Virus record (IMG/VR): IMGVR_UViG_3300009106_000003
Coordinates: 1 to 48,049 of that record
From: a virus
Strand: one strand, 5' to 3'
DNA: 48,049 bases
The position numbers were made by a program, and so were the translations under genes. This document shows, piece by piece, positions 17,228 through 23,028 of the stretch; position 1 is the first letter of the stretch, and each line of letters starts with the position of its first letter. Under the pieces are notes generated by a model that did no database searches, was not told the DNA's origin, and saw only the letters and a program-made list of their open reading frames with translations.

Positions 17228-17927
17228 CCAATTGTTCCTTTGTGAATCCTTGAAATAATGTTACTGATTCCGAACGTTTTTCGGTATCCATCATGCCACT
17301 TATTTGCATTAAGGTTTTCAACGCTTGTATTTTATCCTTGTCTTGCGATTCATTCTTATCAATAATCGCTTTCATTTGCTCGAGTAAATACAATGGCGTA
17401 ATTTCGGCATCGTTTAATACTTTATCTACTTCTTCTCTTATCACTTTTTTAACCCTATCAGTATTTACTAATATCTTCCCCTTGTATTCGGCATATTCCT
17501 TTTGGTTTGTTGGAAATGCCTTCATAAAGGCTTCCGCTATACCATCTCCCTTCGCAACATACTTAGCAAAAAGAAATTCCTTAGCAGTAAGTTCTTTTTT
17601 ATTCTTATAGTGTTGATATGGTGAAATACCATTGACACCAAAAGAATACATGTTTTCCCTAGGTTCTCCTTCCATCTTTGTCTTACCATCACAAAGAAAC
17701 GTCCCAATAGCAGTCCTAACGTAAGAATGTGTATACTTAGCGCTACCCTTCTTTAACTTCCCGCGCTTAAGCACTTGACATATTTGACCATCATCAGTAC
17801 GAACCCAGCTTCCTTCGTCGCCTTCTCTCCAATTCTTTGTAAACTTAACATCGGGTAGGTATTTTCTAAATTCTTCTTCGTTTTCATATATCATATGAAT
17901 AACGTTTTTTATTTTTCTACTTACCAT
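17166..17927 (-). CDS. terS: Terminase small subunit (probable)
   Basis: The 253-residue protein is encoded two small genes and the cyclotransferase-like gene upstream of terL. Its central part (about residues 115-165, LTAKEFLFAKYVAKGDG followed by AEAFMKAF) matches the helix-turn-helix of small terminases such as phage Mu/Terminase_2 types. A helical oligomerisation segment follows (KIQALKTLMQISGM). It would recognise the packaging site. The N-terminal 110 residues are unusual for TerS. The start codon has no ribosome binding site and lies eight bases after a -10 box, so the message may be leaderless. Confidence 0.7.
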   Translation of the reverse strand: MVSRKIKNVIHMIYENEEEFRKYLPDVKFTKNWREGDEGSWVRTDDGQICQVLKRGKLKKGSAKYTHSYVRTAIGTFLCDGKTKMEGEPRENMYSFGVNGISPYQHYKNKKELTAKEFLFAKYVAKGDGIAEAFMKAFPTNQKEYAEYKGKILVNTDRVKKVIREEVDKVLNDAEITPLYLLEQMKAIIDKNESQDKDKIQALKTLMQISGMMDTEKRSESVTLFQGFTKEQLDAISAGNQKQLVSAEREVEK

Positions 17928-17935
17928 CTATTTAC

Positions 17936-17964
17936 AATATAAACAAATTTGCATAGTAAGTCAA
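17936..17964 (-). promoter_or_regulatory. Sigma-70 promoter abutting terS start
   Basis: On the minus strand TTGACT (17964-17959), 17 bases, then TATATT (17941-17936). An A-tract followed by CAC precedes the -35 box exactly as in the portal promoter, and both spacers contain AAATTTGT. Only eight bases separate the -10 box from the terS ATG, so the transcript would start at or within a base or two of the start codon. Confidence 0.65.
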
Positions 17965-17977
17965 GTGTTTTTTTATT

Positions 17978-18943
17978 TTATCTTGCAATGCTTCTCAATT
18001 CCGTGCCATTAGCATTGATCTTAGACTTGTCCCTAATATATGGCGTACCACACCCATTACAACGATACGACATAAATTCATTAGAACTTGTGAAATACGT
18101 AGCTTGCAATGGTTCTAGGCTTTCACTCCCGCACGAAGGACATGAATCCGAATCCATAAGAACACCAACGTTAGGATGATTCTTAATGTATGGTCTAAGT
18201 TTCAAGTACACTTGTTCTAAGCCAACAACATCACGCCGATTGTAGTCAAGCATCTTAGCTAATTGCTTAGTATCACCATTCATACAATCAATCCATAATT
18301 GGAAATCGGTATCTAGCTTTTCCGCCAAGCCAAAGTATTTAGTTAGGAAATCCTGCTTGTTTGAACTGAAGGCAAATTCCTTCCTTGCAATCTTTAGTGT
18401 ATCAATTGACTTGTATGTAGATGGTGGCAACATATCGTTAGCAATAAACCTAGCGTTTAATTTTCTAATATCAAACCTATCACCATTGTGGGCAACAACA
18501 ATATCCGCTTCATCCAACATATTCCAAATAGATTTCAATATTCTACTATCATCCCTATTCCTAGCTTCTTTCGGCTTCAATATATCGGAATGTACTTCTT
18601 CACCATAAAGCCACTTAGCAGCCCAAGATAAAATATACCACGCCCTTTGTTCGCCATCCTTATCCCTAACCAAATTAGTATGCGGAACATATTGCTTCCC
18701 AAAGTCCCAAACCCATACAGGCATTGGTGTAGTTTCAATATCGAATAAAAGAATCTTAGGCAAGGCTTCCAGCTTGGCAATATCCGTAGGTCTCTTCCAT
18801 CCCATAGATTCAATCTTTCGGGTAACGGCTTTGTATGTACGCATGAATCCCGCATTATCTAACTCATAGCATATATCACGAACACTTTTCATAGTTCGTC
18901 TATATTGACCTAGTATATCTACTTCGTCTTTAGTCCACTTCAT
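17978..18943 (-). CDS. DEDDy-type 3'-5' exonuclease with zinc ribbon
   Basis: The 321-residue protein has the RNase H-like exonuclease fold of DnaQ/PolB proofreading domains. Motif I is LLFDIETTP (D68, E70), motif II VVAHNGDRFD and motif III YNRRDVVGLE, where a Tyr four residues before the Asp marks the DEDDy subgroup. Residues 1-50 resemble a small SANT/HTH DNA-binding unit, and the C-terminus has CPSCGSE and CNGCG, a zinc ribbon. No polymerase domain is attached. It could act in repair, recombination or host DNA breakdown. It is linked by ATGA to the small peptide upstream. Confidence 0.75.
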   Translation of the reverse strand: MKWTKDEVDILGQYRRTMKSVRDICYELDNAGFMRTYKAVTRKIESMGWKRPTDIAKLEALPKILLFDIETTPMPVWVWDFGKQYVPHTNLVRDKDGEQRAWYILSWAAKWLYGEEVHSDILKPKEARNRDDSRILKSIWNMLDEADIVVAHNGDRFDIRKLNARFIANDMLPPSTYKSIDTLKIARKEFAFSSNKQDFLTKYFGLAEKLDTDFQLWIDCMNGDTKQLAKMLDYNRRDVVGLEQVYLKLRPYIKNHPNVGVLMDSDSCPSCGSESLEPLQATYFTSSNEFMSYRCNGCGTPYIRDKSKINANGTELRSIAR

Positions 18944-19017
18944 TTTCTTTTTCCTTTGACAATTAATCTAAGAAATAATTTTAAAAACAATGATTCCAAC
19001 CAAAGTAAGAACTTCAT
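18940..19017 (-). CDS. 25-residue cationic hydrophobic peptide
   Basis: The frame MKFLLWLESLFLKLFLRLIV plus KGKRK is an amphipathic or membrane-seeking helix with a positive tail. Its ATG overlaps the stop of the preceding gene (ATGA) and its TGA overlaps the ATG of the exonuclease gene in the same way, so translation of the run would pass through it. Possible roles are membrane perturbation or regulation. No homologue is claimed. Confidence 0.5.
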   Translation of the reverse strand: MKFLLWLESLFLKLFLRLIVKGKRK

Positions 19018-19370
19018 TTGCCCCACACCCTTTCCGAAACCAATTGGGCAATAATACCATAAACGGACAAATCCTTAAAAGCATCTAAGTACGTTTCATC
19101 TTCTACAGCATTTTCGCCACGATGTTTAACAATAATATTTTTGAGCCTATTAACCTTATCGTTCATCCGAATAACCAAAGCGGTCAAAGCAAACATACAA
19201 TCTTCATCATTATCTAAATCGCCACCAAGTGTAATGTTCCCGCAACCATAGTCGTATTGCTTCTTACAAAACAAACGATATTGTTCTTCGGATATATCCC
19301 TAAACCTTCCCATCATAGATGGATAAGCTTTTTCTATAGACTTAACTACTTCTTCGAGGTCTTTCGCCAT
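19014..19370 (-). CDS. DUF1599/Nmad1-like protein
   Basis: The protein has 118 residues, with KKQYDYGCGNITLGGD, then RMNDKVNRLKNIIVKHRG and DAFKDLSVYGIIAQL. This order (Tyr-Gly-x-x-Asn-Ile, Arg-x-x-Asp-Lys-x-x-Arg-Leu, Glu ... Asp-Leu-x-x-Tyr) fits the helical DUF1599 family, named nucleotide modification associated domain 1, common in phages. Fold relatives include MazG-type nucleotide-binding proteins. It overlaps the metallopeptidase-like gene by 25 bases. The biochemical role in this phage is not known. Confidence 0.6.
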   Translation of the reverse strand: MAKDLEEVVKSIEKAYPSMMGRFRDISEEQYRLFCKKQYDYGCGNITLGGDLDNDEDCMFALTALVIRMNDKVNRLKNIIVKHRGENAVEDETYLDAFKDLSVYGIIAQLVSERVWGK

Positions 19371-19642
19371 AAATACTCTCCCACACCTAATTGATGAAAG
19401 CCATTAGCTAAACAATCAATTGTGTTTTCATTATGTTCACAGCCAGTATTACTAAGAATCACATGAATCACTTCATGCAAGAATGTCTCAGCTTTTCTAG
19501 AATGCGCCATGGATTCATCTAGGTATATCTTGCAACGCCTAGGGTCGTTTAATCCTAAAAGGTATCTTCCTTCTTTACCTTCTTTATCACCATCCATATA
19601 GTTGATACTATAGGAATGTCCACCAATATCTATTTTTCGCAT
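19346..19642 (-). CDS. Small HEXXH metallopeptidase-like protein
   Basis: The 98-residue protein contains FLHEVIHVIL, a zinc-binding HEXXH helix, with a downstream Glu in HNENTID as candidate third ligand. The size and layout resemble minimal SprT- or ImmA-like phage metallopeptidases. It might cleave a host regulator or merely use the fold. The N-terminal strand region (IGGHSYSINY) is typical of these small proteins. It overlaps both neighbours. Confidence 0.6.
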   Translation of the reverse strand: MRKIDIGGHSYSINYMDGDKEGKEGRYLLGLNDPRRCKIYLDESMAHSRKAETFLHEVIHVILSNTGCEHNENTIDCLANGFHQLGVGEYLWRKTSKK

Positions 19643-19797
19643 TTCTTATAGTCTTCCTTCCCATTTCCCCACGCAGGCACAGTTGTACGCATTACCGACG
19701 GTTTATACCCACGTTTCTTGTTTTTTACTTCATTAATAATTTCTTCCAAAAACTTAACAGGTCTCTTAACCGCTTCTTCCGGCGTCATCTTCGACAT
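19630..19797 (-). CDS. Small basic hypothetical protein
   Basis: The 55-residue frame starts MSKMTPEEAVKRPVKFLEEI and ends KKCEK. It begins two bases after the upstream stop with GGAG nearby and overlaps the next gene by 13 bases. The packing with its neighbours supports it as a real gene; no function is known. Confidence 0.5.
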   Translation of the reverse strand: MSKMTPEEAVKRPVKFLEEIINEVKNKKRGYKPSVMRTTVPAWGNGKEDYKKCEK

Positions 19798-19798
19798 T

Positions 19799-20002
19799 TT
19801 ATTTCTCCTTTATTCCCGGGACAACAATACTATCAAAGTATTCGCACCCTTCATTTACTTTACATTCATTATTGTGGTATTCTTTATCCATGTAGGTATG
19901 AAGCCTACCTTCTTCGTCTCTGCGGAACATTGCCCCAATACAACGCCCGCAATCCCAATTCGCGCAATGCTTCATAGCTTTTCTTTTAAGATTTTTTTTC
20001 AT
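19799..20002 (-). CDS. Small cysteine-rich protein, first gene of the leftward block
   Basis: The 67-residue protein has KHCANWDCGRCIGAMF and CKVNEGCEYFDSIV, four or five cysteines in a pattern recurrent in small phage hypothetical proteins and suitable for zinc. It is the most upstream leftward gene and borders the AT-rich divergent region. No convincing minus-strand promoter was found for it. Confidence 0.5.
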   Translation of the reverse strand: MKKNLKRKAMKHCANWDCGRCIGAMFRRDEEGRLHTYMDKEYHNNECKVNEGCEYFDSIVVPGIKEK

Positions 20003-20097
20003 AATTGAATTTTTCTATCTAATTTCACGGTAGTAACTTACGACAATATAAAATAGTATCCAAGAACTTTTTTTTAAAAAAAAAATAAAAAACCCCT

Positions 20098-20126
20098 TGA
20101 CAAATCACCCGTTTTCGCTTATATTG
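20098..20126 (+). promoter_or_regulatory. Consensus sigma-70 promoter in divergent region
   Basis: TTGACA (20098-20103), a 17-base spacer and TATATT (20121-20126), with an A-rich stretch and CCCC before the -35 box. Transcription would start near 20133 and run through the inverted repeats into the small gene at 20254. The TATATTGTAA stretch also occurs at the terS promoter. Confidence 0.65.
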
Positions 20127-20182
20127 TAAGTATTAAGGTACGAAGCTTTTATATATATTATATATTATATACTAAAGAATAT

Positions 20183-20204
20183 TATATATACTATCGTATA
20201 TATA
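20183..20204. repeat. Inverted repeat, possible operator/origin site
   Basis: TATATATAC, four bases TATC, then GTATATATA gives nine-base arms. It lies between the promoter at 20098 and the gene at 20254, a natural place for a repressor or initiator site. Low sequence complexity means chance cannot be excluded. Confidence 0.4.
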
Positions 20205-20216
20205 TAAAAGAAAAAG

Positions 20217-20233
20217 AATATACTACGTATATT
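20217..20233. repeat. Second inverted repeat
   Basis: AATATAC, TAC, GTATATT gives seven-base arms centred about 31 bases after the first inverted repeat, roughly three helical turns. Both share a TATAC / GTATA core, which is compatible with a pair of protein-binding sites. Confidence 0.35.
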
Positions 20234-20253
20234 CAAAAAGAAAAGGATTCGCG

Positions 20254-20403
20254 ATGAACGGAAAAGGCGACCGCAATAGAATCGCAAATATAACCGCCTA
20301 CGAAAAAAATTATGAAAAAATTTTTGGGAAACCAAAAAAGCATAATATCAAAGAAAAAGACGAATCCCTTATAAAAAGGTTGAAAAAACGCCAAATCGCT
20401 TAA
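20254..20403 (+). CDS. Small protein of the GKGDxxR family
   Basis: The 49-residue basic protein begins MNGKGDRNRIANITAYEKNY and has IFGK near residue 23. Small phage proteins with GKGDxxR at the N-terminus and a downstream Tyr/IFGK stretch are widespread and uncharacterised. AAAGGA lies before the ATG and a consensus promoter 130 bases upstream. It stands alone between two noncoding stretches. Confidence 0.55.
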   Translation: MNGKGDRNRIANITAYEKNYEKIFGKPKKHNIKEKDESLIKRLKKRQIA

Positions 20404-20915
20404 ATACGGACAAAACTACGCAAAAAATGCAAAACTGGCACCCAAGTACCTAAAAAACAAAAAAGTCCCGTATTACCCCAAAATATCGCCAAAAAACGAT
20501 ATTCCTATTTTATATCATATCCCTAATTTATTAGATATCGCACAAAGCTGTTAAAATATCTTGGTTTGTATATTATATATTATTATATTTATATAGCTTA
20601 AAGATAAGATAAAAGCTAATTTCACACATATCCCCCTTTCAAAAAAATTGCACAAAATTGTGTGTAGGCTTTTTATCGCCCTGCCGTACCCCCCGTCTCC
20701 TTCTTTGGATTTGCTCTTTTTAGTTAGAAAATCTGTATTTATGTTTTTAGACTCCATCAGTTGAATATCTGATAAGAATTTACCAAGCTTTACAAATTGT
20801 AAAGAATTTAACTTTTTGTTAATTGTCGGCCTTTATATATTTATTTTATTTATTTAGTAAAAATATCTTGCTTTTTTCATTTTTTTATTGTATGGAAACT
20901 TTTTTAAAAAAAGAC
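20404..20915. other. Noncoding AT-rich stretch
   Basis: About 510 bases without a convincing gene. It contains several TA-rich runs (around 20565-20595), poly-A/T tracts (20870-20910) and a leftward 68-codon frame without a ribosome binding site that I do not accept. The rest is plausible leader, spacer or origin DNA. Confidence 0.5.
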
Positions 20916-20945
20916 TTGATTCATATATATTTTTTTTTGTATATT
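20916..20945 (+). promoter_or_regulatory. Early promoter
   Basis: TTGATT (20916-20921), 18 bases, TATATT (20940-20945), with an A7 tract and GAC directly before the -35 box. This matches the layout of the other promoters in the window. It lies 60 bases before the first gene of the rightward block. Confidence 0.6.
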
Positions 20946-21004
20946 AAACTAAGATATATGTAAATATATTGGCTTTTTGAAAATCAACAGAACAGGAGTC
21001 AAGA

Positions 21005-21271
21005 ATGACTGAAGTTAAAAAAACAGGCATAACTCAGGAACAGTGGGATTTGATGCTGGAACAGGGAACTCCCGAAACAGTATTAAATTCAATGTTCAGA
21101 ATCAAGGGAACTCGAGGAGTTAAAAACATTAACTTTGCACCGACTGAAACCCAAAACACTTACCGAGAAATGGAAACCTTGGCCAAGTCTTGTGAGCGGT
21201 TTGAGCGAGAAGGTATCGAGTACCAAGTGGGAGTTTACTGCCACAAAGTACCAGTTAAAAAGCAGGACTAA
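21005..21271 (+). CDS. First early protein, hypothetical
   Basis: The protein has 88 residues, mixed charge, with a helical N-terminus (ITQEQWDLMLEQGTPETVLN) and a Cys near each end of its C-terminal half. It has its own promoter, an AGGAG site and an intrinsic terminator directly after it, so it forms a single-gene transcription unit at the head of the early block. Such genes often act at once on the host or on phage regulation. No domain was recognised. Confidence 0.75.
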   Translation: MTEVKKTGITQEQWDLMLEQGTPETVLNSMFRIKGTRGVKNINFAPTETQNTYREMETLAKSCERFEREGIEYQVGVYCHKVPVKKQD

Positions 21272-21286
21272 AAAAACAGCAAACCA

Positions 21287-21320
21287 GCCTCCCAGACTTA
21301 AAAATCTGGGGGGCTTTTTT
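21287..21320 (+). terminator. Intrinsic terminator after first early gene
   Basis: GCCTCCCAGA (21287-21296) pairs with TCTGGGGGGC (21305-21314), a ten-base stem with one G-U pair and an eight-base loop, directly followed by six T. This is a textbook rho-independent terminator and would limit readthrough into the remaining early genes unless it is bypassed. Confidence 0.85.
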
Positions 21321-21348
21321 ATACACTTCCAATAAAACGGAGATAGAT

Positions 21349-21741
21349 ATGAGAACAGAAATAGATGCTTACATAGATGAGCAAGAGGAGAAGTTGCCTC
21401 CAATCTATATGGAGATTGAGAAGGTAGCCTCCAAATACTACCTTTTACTCCCGATGGGTGTAGAGATAGATTTGAATACATTTAAGGAATGCGAGCAGGT
21501 TATTAGGGGATTTCAGAAGAGGGCCCAGTTTAGGAATCAGGGATTTATATTATTAGACAGAAACACAAAAATTGAGTATAAAGATTATCGCATATTTACG
21601 GAATATATCGAGGCTTGCCACGAGCAACAGAAATTTCAAGCAAGTGTGAGGAAACATAGATTAGGGAATAGGAAGTATTTTCCTCGCAAGGTTAAGAAAA
21701 TAGACCCGAAACTCATTAAACCATATGAGAGAACATGGTAA
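21349..21741 (+). CDS. Hypothetical early protein
   Basis: The protein has 130 residues, with an acidic N-terminus (IDAYIDEQEEKLPPIYMEIE) and a strongly basic C-terminus (RKHRLGNRKYFPRKVKK). No known domain. It follows the terminator by 28 bases and overlaps the next small gene by seven bases. The basic tail suggests nucleic-acid contact, but this is only composition. Confidence 0.65.
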   Translation: MRTEIDAYIDEQEEKLPPIYMEIEKVASKYYLLLPMGVEIDLNTFKECEQVIRGFQKRAQFRNQGFILLDRNTKIEYKDYRIFTEYIEACHEQQKFQASVRKHRLGNRKYFPRKVKKIDPKLIKPYERTW

Positions 21742-21914
21742 AAGAACAGGATAACATTACTAAAACAAATTGGATGAAAGCCACAGATAAAGAACATTAT
21801 CTCGATAAAGGTAGATTTGTTTATATCGAGAGAGAGTGGGTATTTATAGATAAGCCAAATTTGAAAGAGTATAAATTAATATCAGTTAAAGATATTAGTA
21901 AGTATTTACAATGA
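21735..21914 (+). CDS. Small hypothetical protein
   Basis: The 59-residue frame begins MVKEQDNITKTNWMKATDKE, contains FVYIEREWVFID and ends SKYLQ. It overlaps the preceding gene's end by seven bases. The alternating aromatic strands suggest a small beta fold. Function unknown. Confidence 0.5.
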   Translation: MVKEQDNITKTNWMKATDKEHYLDKGRFVYIEREWVFIDKPNLKEYKLISVKDISKYLQ

Positions 21915-21924
21915 TGAGATATAT

Positions 21925-22017
21925 ATGGTAAATAAAAATTTAATAAGAATAATACAGTATTTGTGCATATCAGGGATATGGTCTCTGCTTGTGTGGATAC
22001 TATTAACTAACGCATAG
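21925..22017 (+). CDS. 30-residue membrane peptide
   Basis: It encodes MVNKNLIRIIQYLCISGIWS and then LLVWILLTNA, a single transmembrane helix. It lies ten bases after the previous stop and is followed by another membrane peptide, an arrangement typical of translated micro-genes. No function can be assigned. Confidence 0.4.
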   Translation: MVNKNLIRIIQYLCISGIWSLLVWILLTNA

Positions 22018-22025
22018 GAGATAAT

Positions 22026-22154
22026 ATGGTAGAGGCATTGATTAAGATAGCAGGTTCGCTATTTGTCGGAGGCGTAGGATTGGCGCTGATAGTAACTTTG
22101 TTTTTGTTTCTGGCGATATTGATAAAAGAGATTTATAATCATCTCAAGGGGTAA
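22026..22154 (+). CDS. 42-residue membrane protein
   Basis: It has a strong AGGAG site five bases before the ATG and encodes one long hydrophobic helix (residues about 8-34, GSLFVGGVGLALIVTLFLFL) with a charged C-terminus EIYNHLKG. A small single-pass protein made early may alter the host membrane. Unknown family. Confidence 0.55.
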   Translation: MVEALIKIAGSLFVGGVGLALIVTLFLFLAILIKEIYNHLKG

Positions 22155-22156
22155 AT

Positions 22157-22456
22157 ATGAATGATATACGAATGGAGGCAAAAAGAACTTGCTGGAATTG
22201 TGTTTCAGAGATAGATGATGGCCAAGAGTTTGTTCACGATGATAACAATTACTGTACACCTACTTGTATGAGAGATCACACAGGATTGGCATTTGACTCG
22301 GAATCTATAAGGTCAGTTTTAGATGCTGAAAAAAGAGCTCTTGATAGATTAGATAAACCATTGGATTCAGATTACAGTATTGATTCAGTTGATTATTTAG
22401 TTACTAAGGGATGGGTTGAGGCTCTTGAATGGGTGCTCGGCGATACCTTAAAATGA
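22157..22456 (+). CDS. Zinc-finger-like early protein
   Basis: The 99-residue protein has CWNCVSEIDDGQEFVHDD then YCTPTCM (residues 12-37), which looks like a small treble-clef or MYM-type zinc site. A helical, acidic C-terminal half follows. It ends in an ATGA overlap with the next gene. It may be a regulator or adaptor. Confidence 0.6.
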   Translation: MNDIRMEAKRTCWNCVSEIDDGQEFVHDDNNYCTPTCMRDHTGLAFDSESIRSVLDAEKRALDRLDKPLDSDYSIDSVDYLVTKGWVEALEWVLGDTLK

Positions 22457-22614
22457 TTAGATATTCACAGAATAGATGTCCACACAGATTTAAATGGCAG
22501 TTGGTGGATTGGGCTATGAAAAAATTTGATGTATCTGAATCAAAGGCTAACAGTTATAGTAAAATACAACTGATAGCGATTTGGCATAGATGCAAAGGGA
22601 AAACAGTAATATGA
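22453..22614 (+). CDS. Small basic helical protein
   Basis: From the ATG at 22453 (ATGA overlap with the upstream stop) it has 53 residues: MIRYSQNRCPHRFKWQLVDW, then a helix-turn-helix-like stretch FDVSESKANSYSKIQLIAIW. An in-frame ATG at 22429 lies inside the upstream gene and is less likely. A role as small DNA-binding protein is possible. Confidence 0.5.
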   Translation: MIRYSQNRCPHRFKWQLVDWAMKKFDVSESKANSYSKIQLIAIWHRCKGKTVI

Positions 22615-22892
22615 AAGCAAATAAAAGCAATCTCGAATTAAAATTGAAAACTATTGCATATTTACAGAACATAGTCAGTAAGCTGACAACACTATCTTGG
22701 GACATATTGGAGGCTGATGACGAAAGTGTCGATGACTTTATGGATTGCGAGATGCCTAAAATAAGACAATTAGAACTCACTAAAGTCCACAACAGCTTAG
22801 AAACTGCCAAGACAGACCTTCACTACCTTATTGAAAATTTAACTCAAGAAGTAGAATATGAACGATTAAGAGAAGAATCGGCAAAAGATTAA
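22611..22892 (+). CDS. Coiled-coil hypothetical protein
   Basis: It has 93 residues from the ATG at 22611, which overlaps the previous stop as ATGA. The sequence is Leu-rich with heptads (LKTIAYLQNIVSKLTTLSWD) and an acidic middle. It probably dimerises through coiled coils. No family known. Confidence 0.55.
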   Translation: MKANKSNLELKLKTIAYLQNIVSKLTTLSWDILEADDESVDDFMDCEMPKIRQLELTKVHNSLETAKTDLHYLIENLTQEVEYERLREESAKD

Positions 22893-22917
22893 CAAAATGA
22901 AGAATAGGAGTAAATGA

Positions 22918-23022
22918 ATGTGTCCTCACGGATTAGGTTTGAGCCACTTGTTGGCTGATGTTATTGCGTTGGTTATCTCGTCGATACCATTTGTAAGGTC
23001 AATAATAAAGAAAAGAGGTTAA
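22918..23022 (+). CDS. 34-residue membrane-associated peptide
   Basis: MCPHGLGLSHLLADVIALVI is followed by SSIPFVRSIIKKRG, one hydrophobic helix with a basic C-terminus. AGGAG lies seven bases before the ATG. The CPH start could bind metal. It precedes the first amidoligase gene by six bases. Confidence 0.5.
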   Translation: MCPHGLGLSHLLADVIALVISSIPFVRSIIKKRG

Positions 23023-23028
23023 TAAAAT

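Larger units (their letters stand above)
20003..20253. other. AT-rich divergent control region
   Basis: This gene-free stretch holds a T8/A10 tract (about 20069-20087), the plus-strand promoter at 20098 and a run of TA-rich repeats from about 20150 to 20235, including two inverted repeats. Divergence of the two transcription blocks and extreme AT content make it a candidate replication origin or control region. No gene was detected in it. Confidence 0.45.

Noticed and set aside
20069-20087. T8/A10 tract as an intrinsic terminator
   Set aside because: The stem would consist only of A-T pairs and lacks a GC core.
20384-20553. Plus-strand open frame after the 49-residue gene that reads as a plausible Lys/Tyr-rich peptide
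   Set aside because: It has no ATG, GTG or TTG start and could be reached only by a +1 shift from the preceding gene; no slippery site in the right phase was found.
20551-20757. Leftward 68-codon frame in the divergent region
   Set aside because: No ribosome binding site, Ile/Asn/Tyr-rich C-terminus produced by AT-rich DNA, and isolated from other genes; most likely a chance frame.
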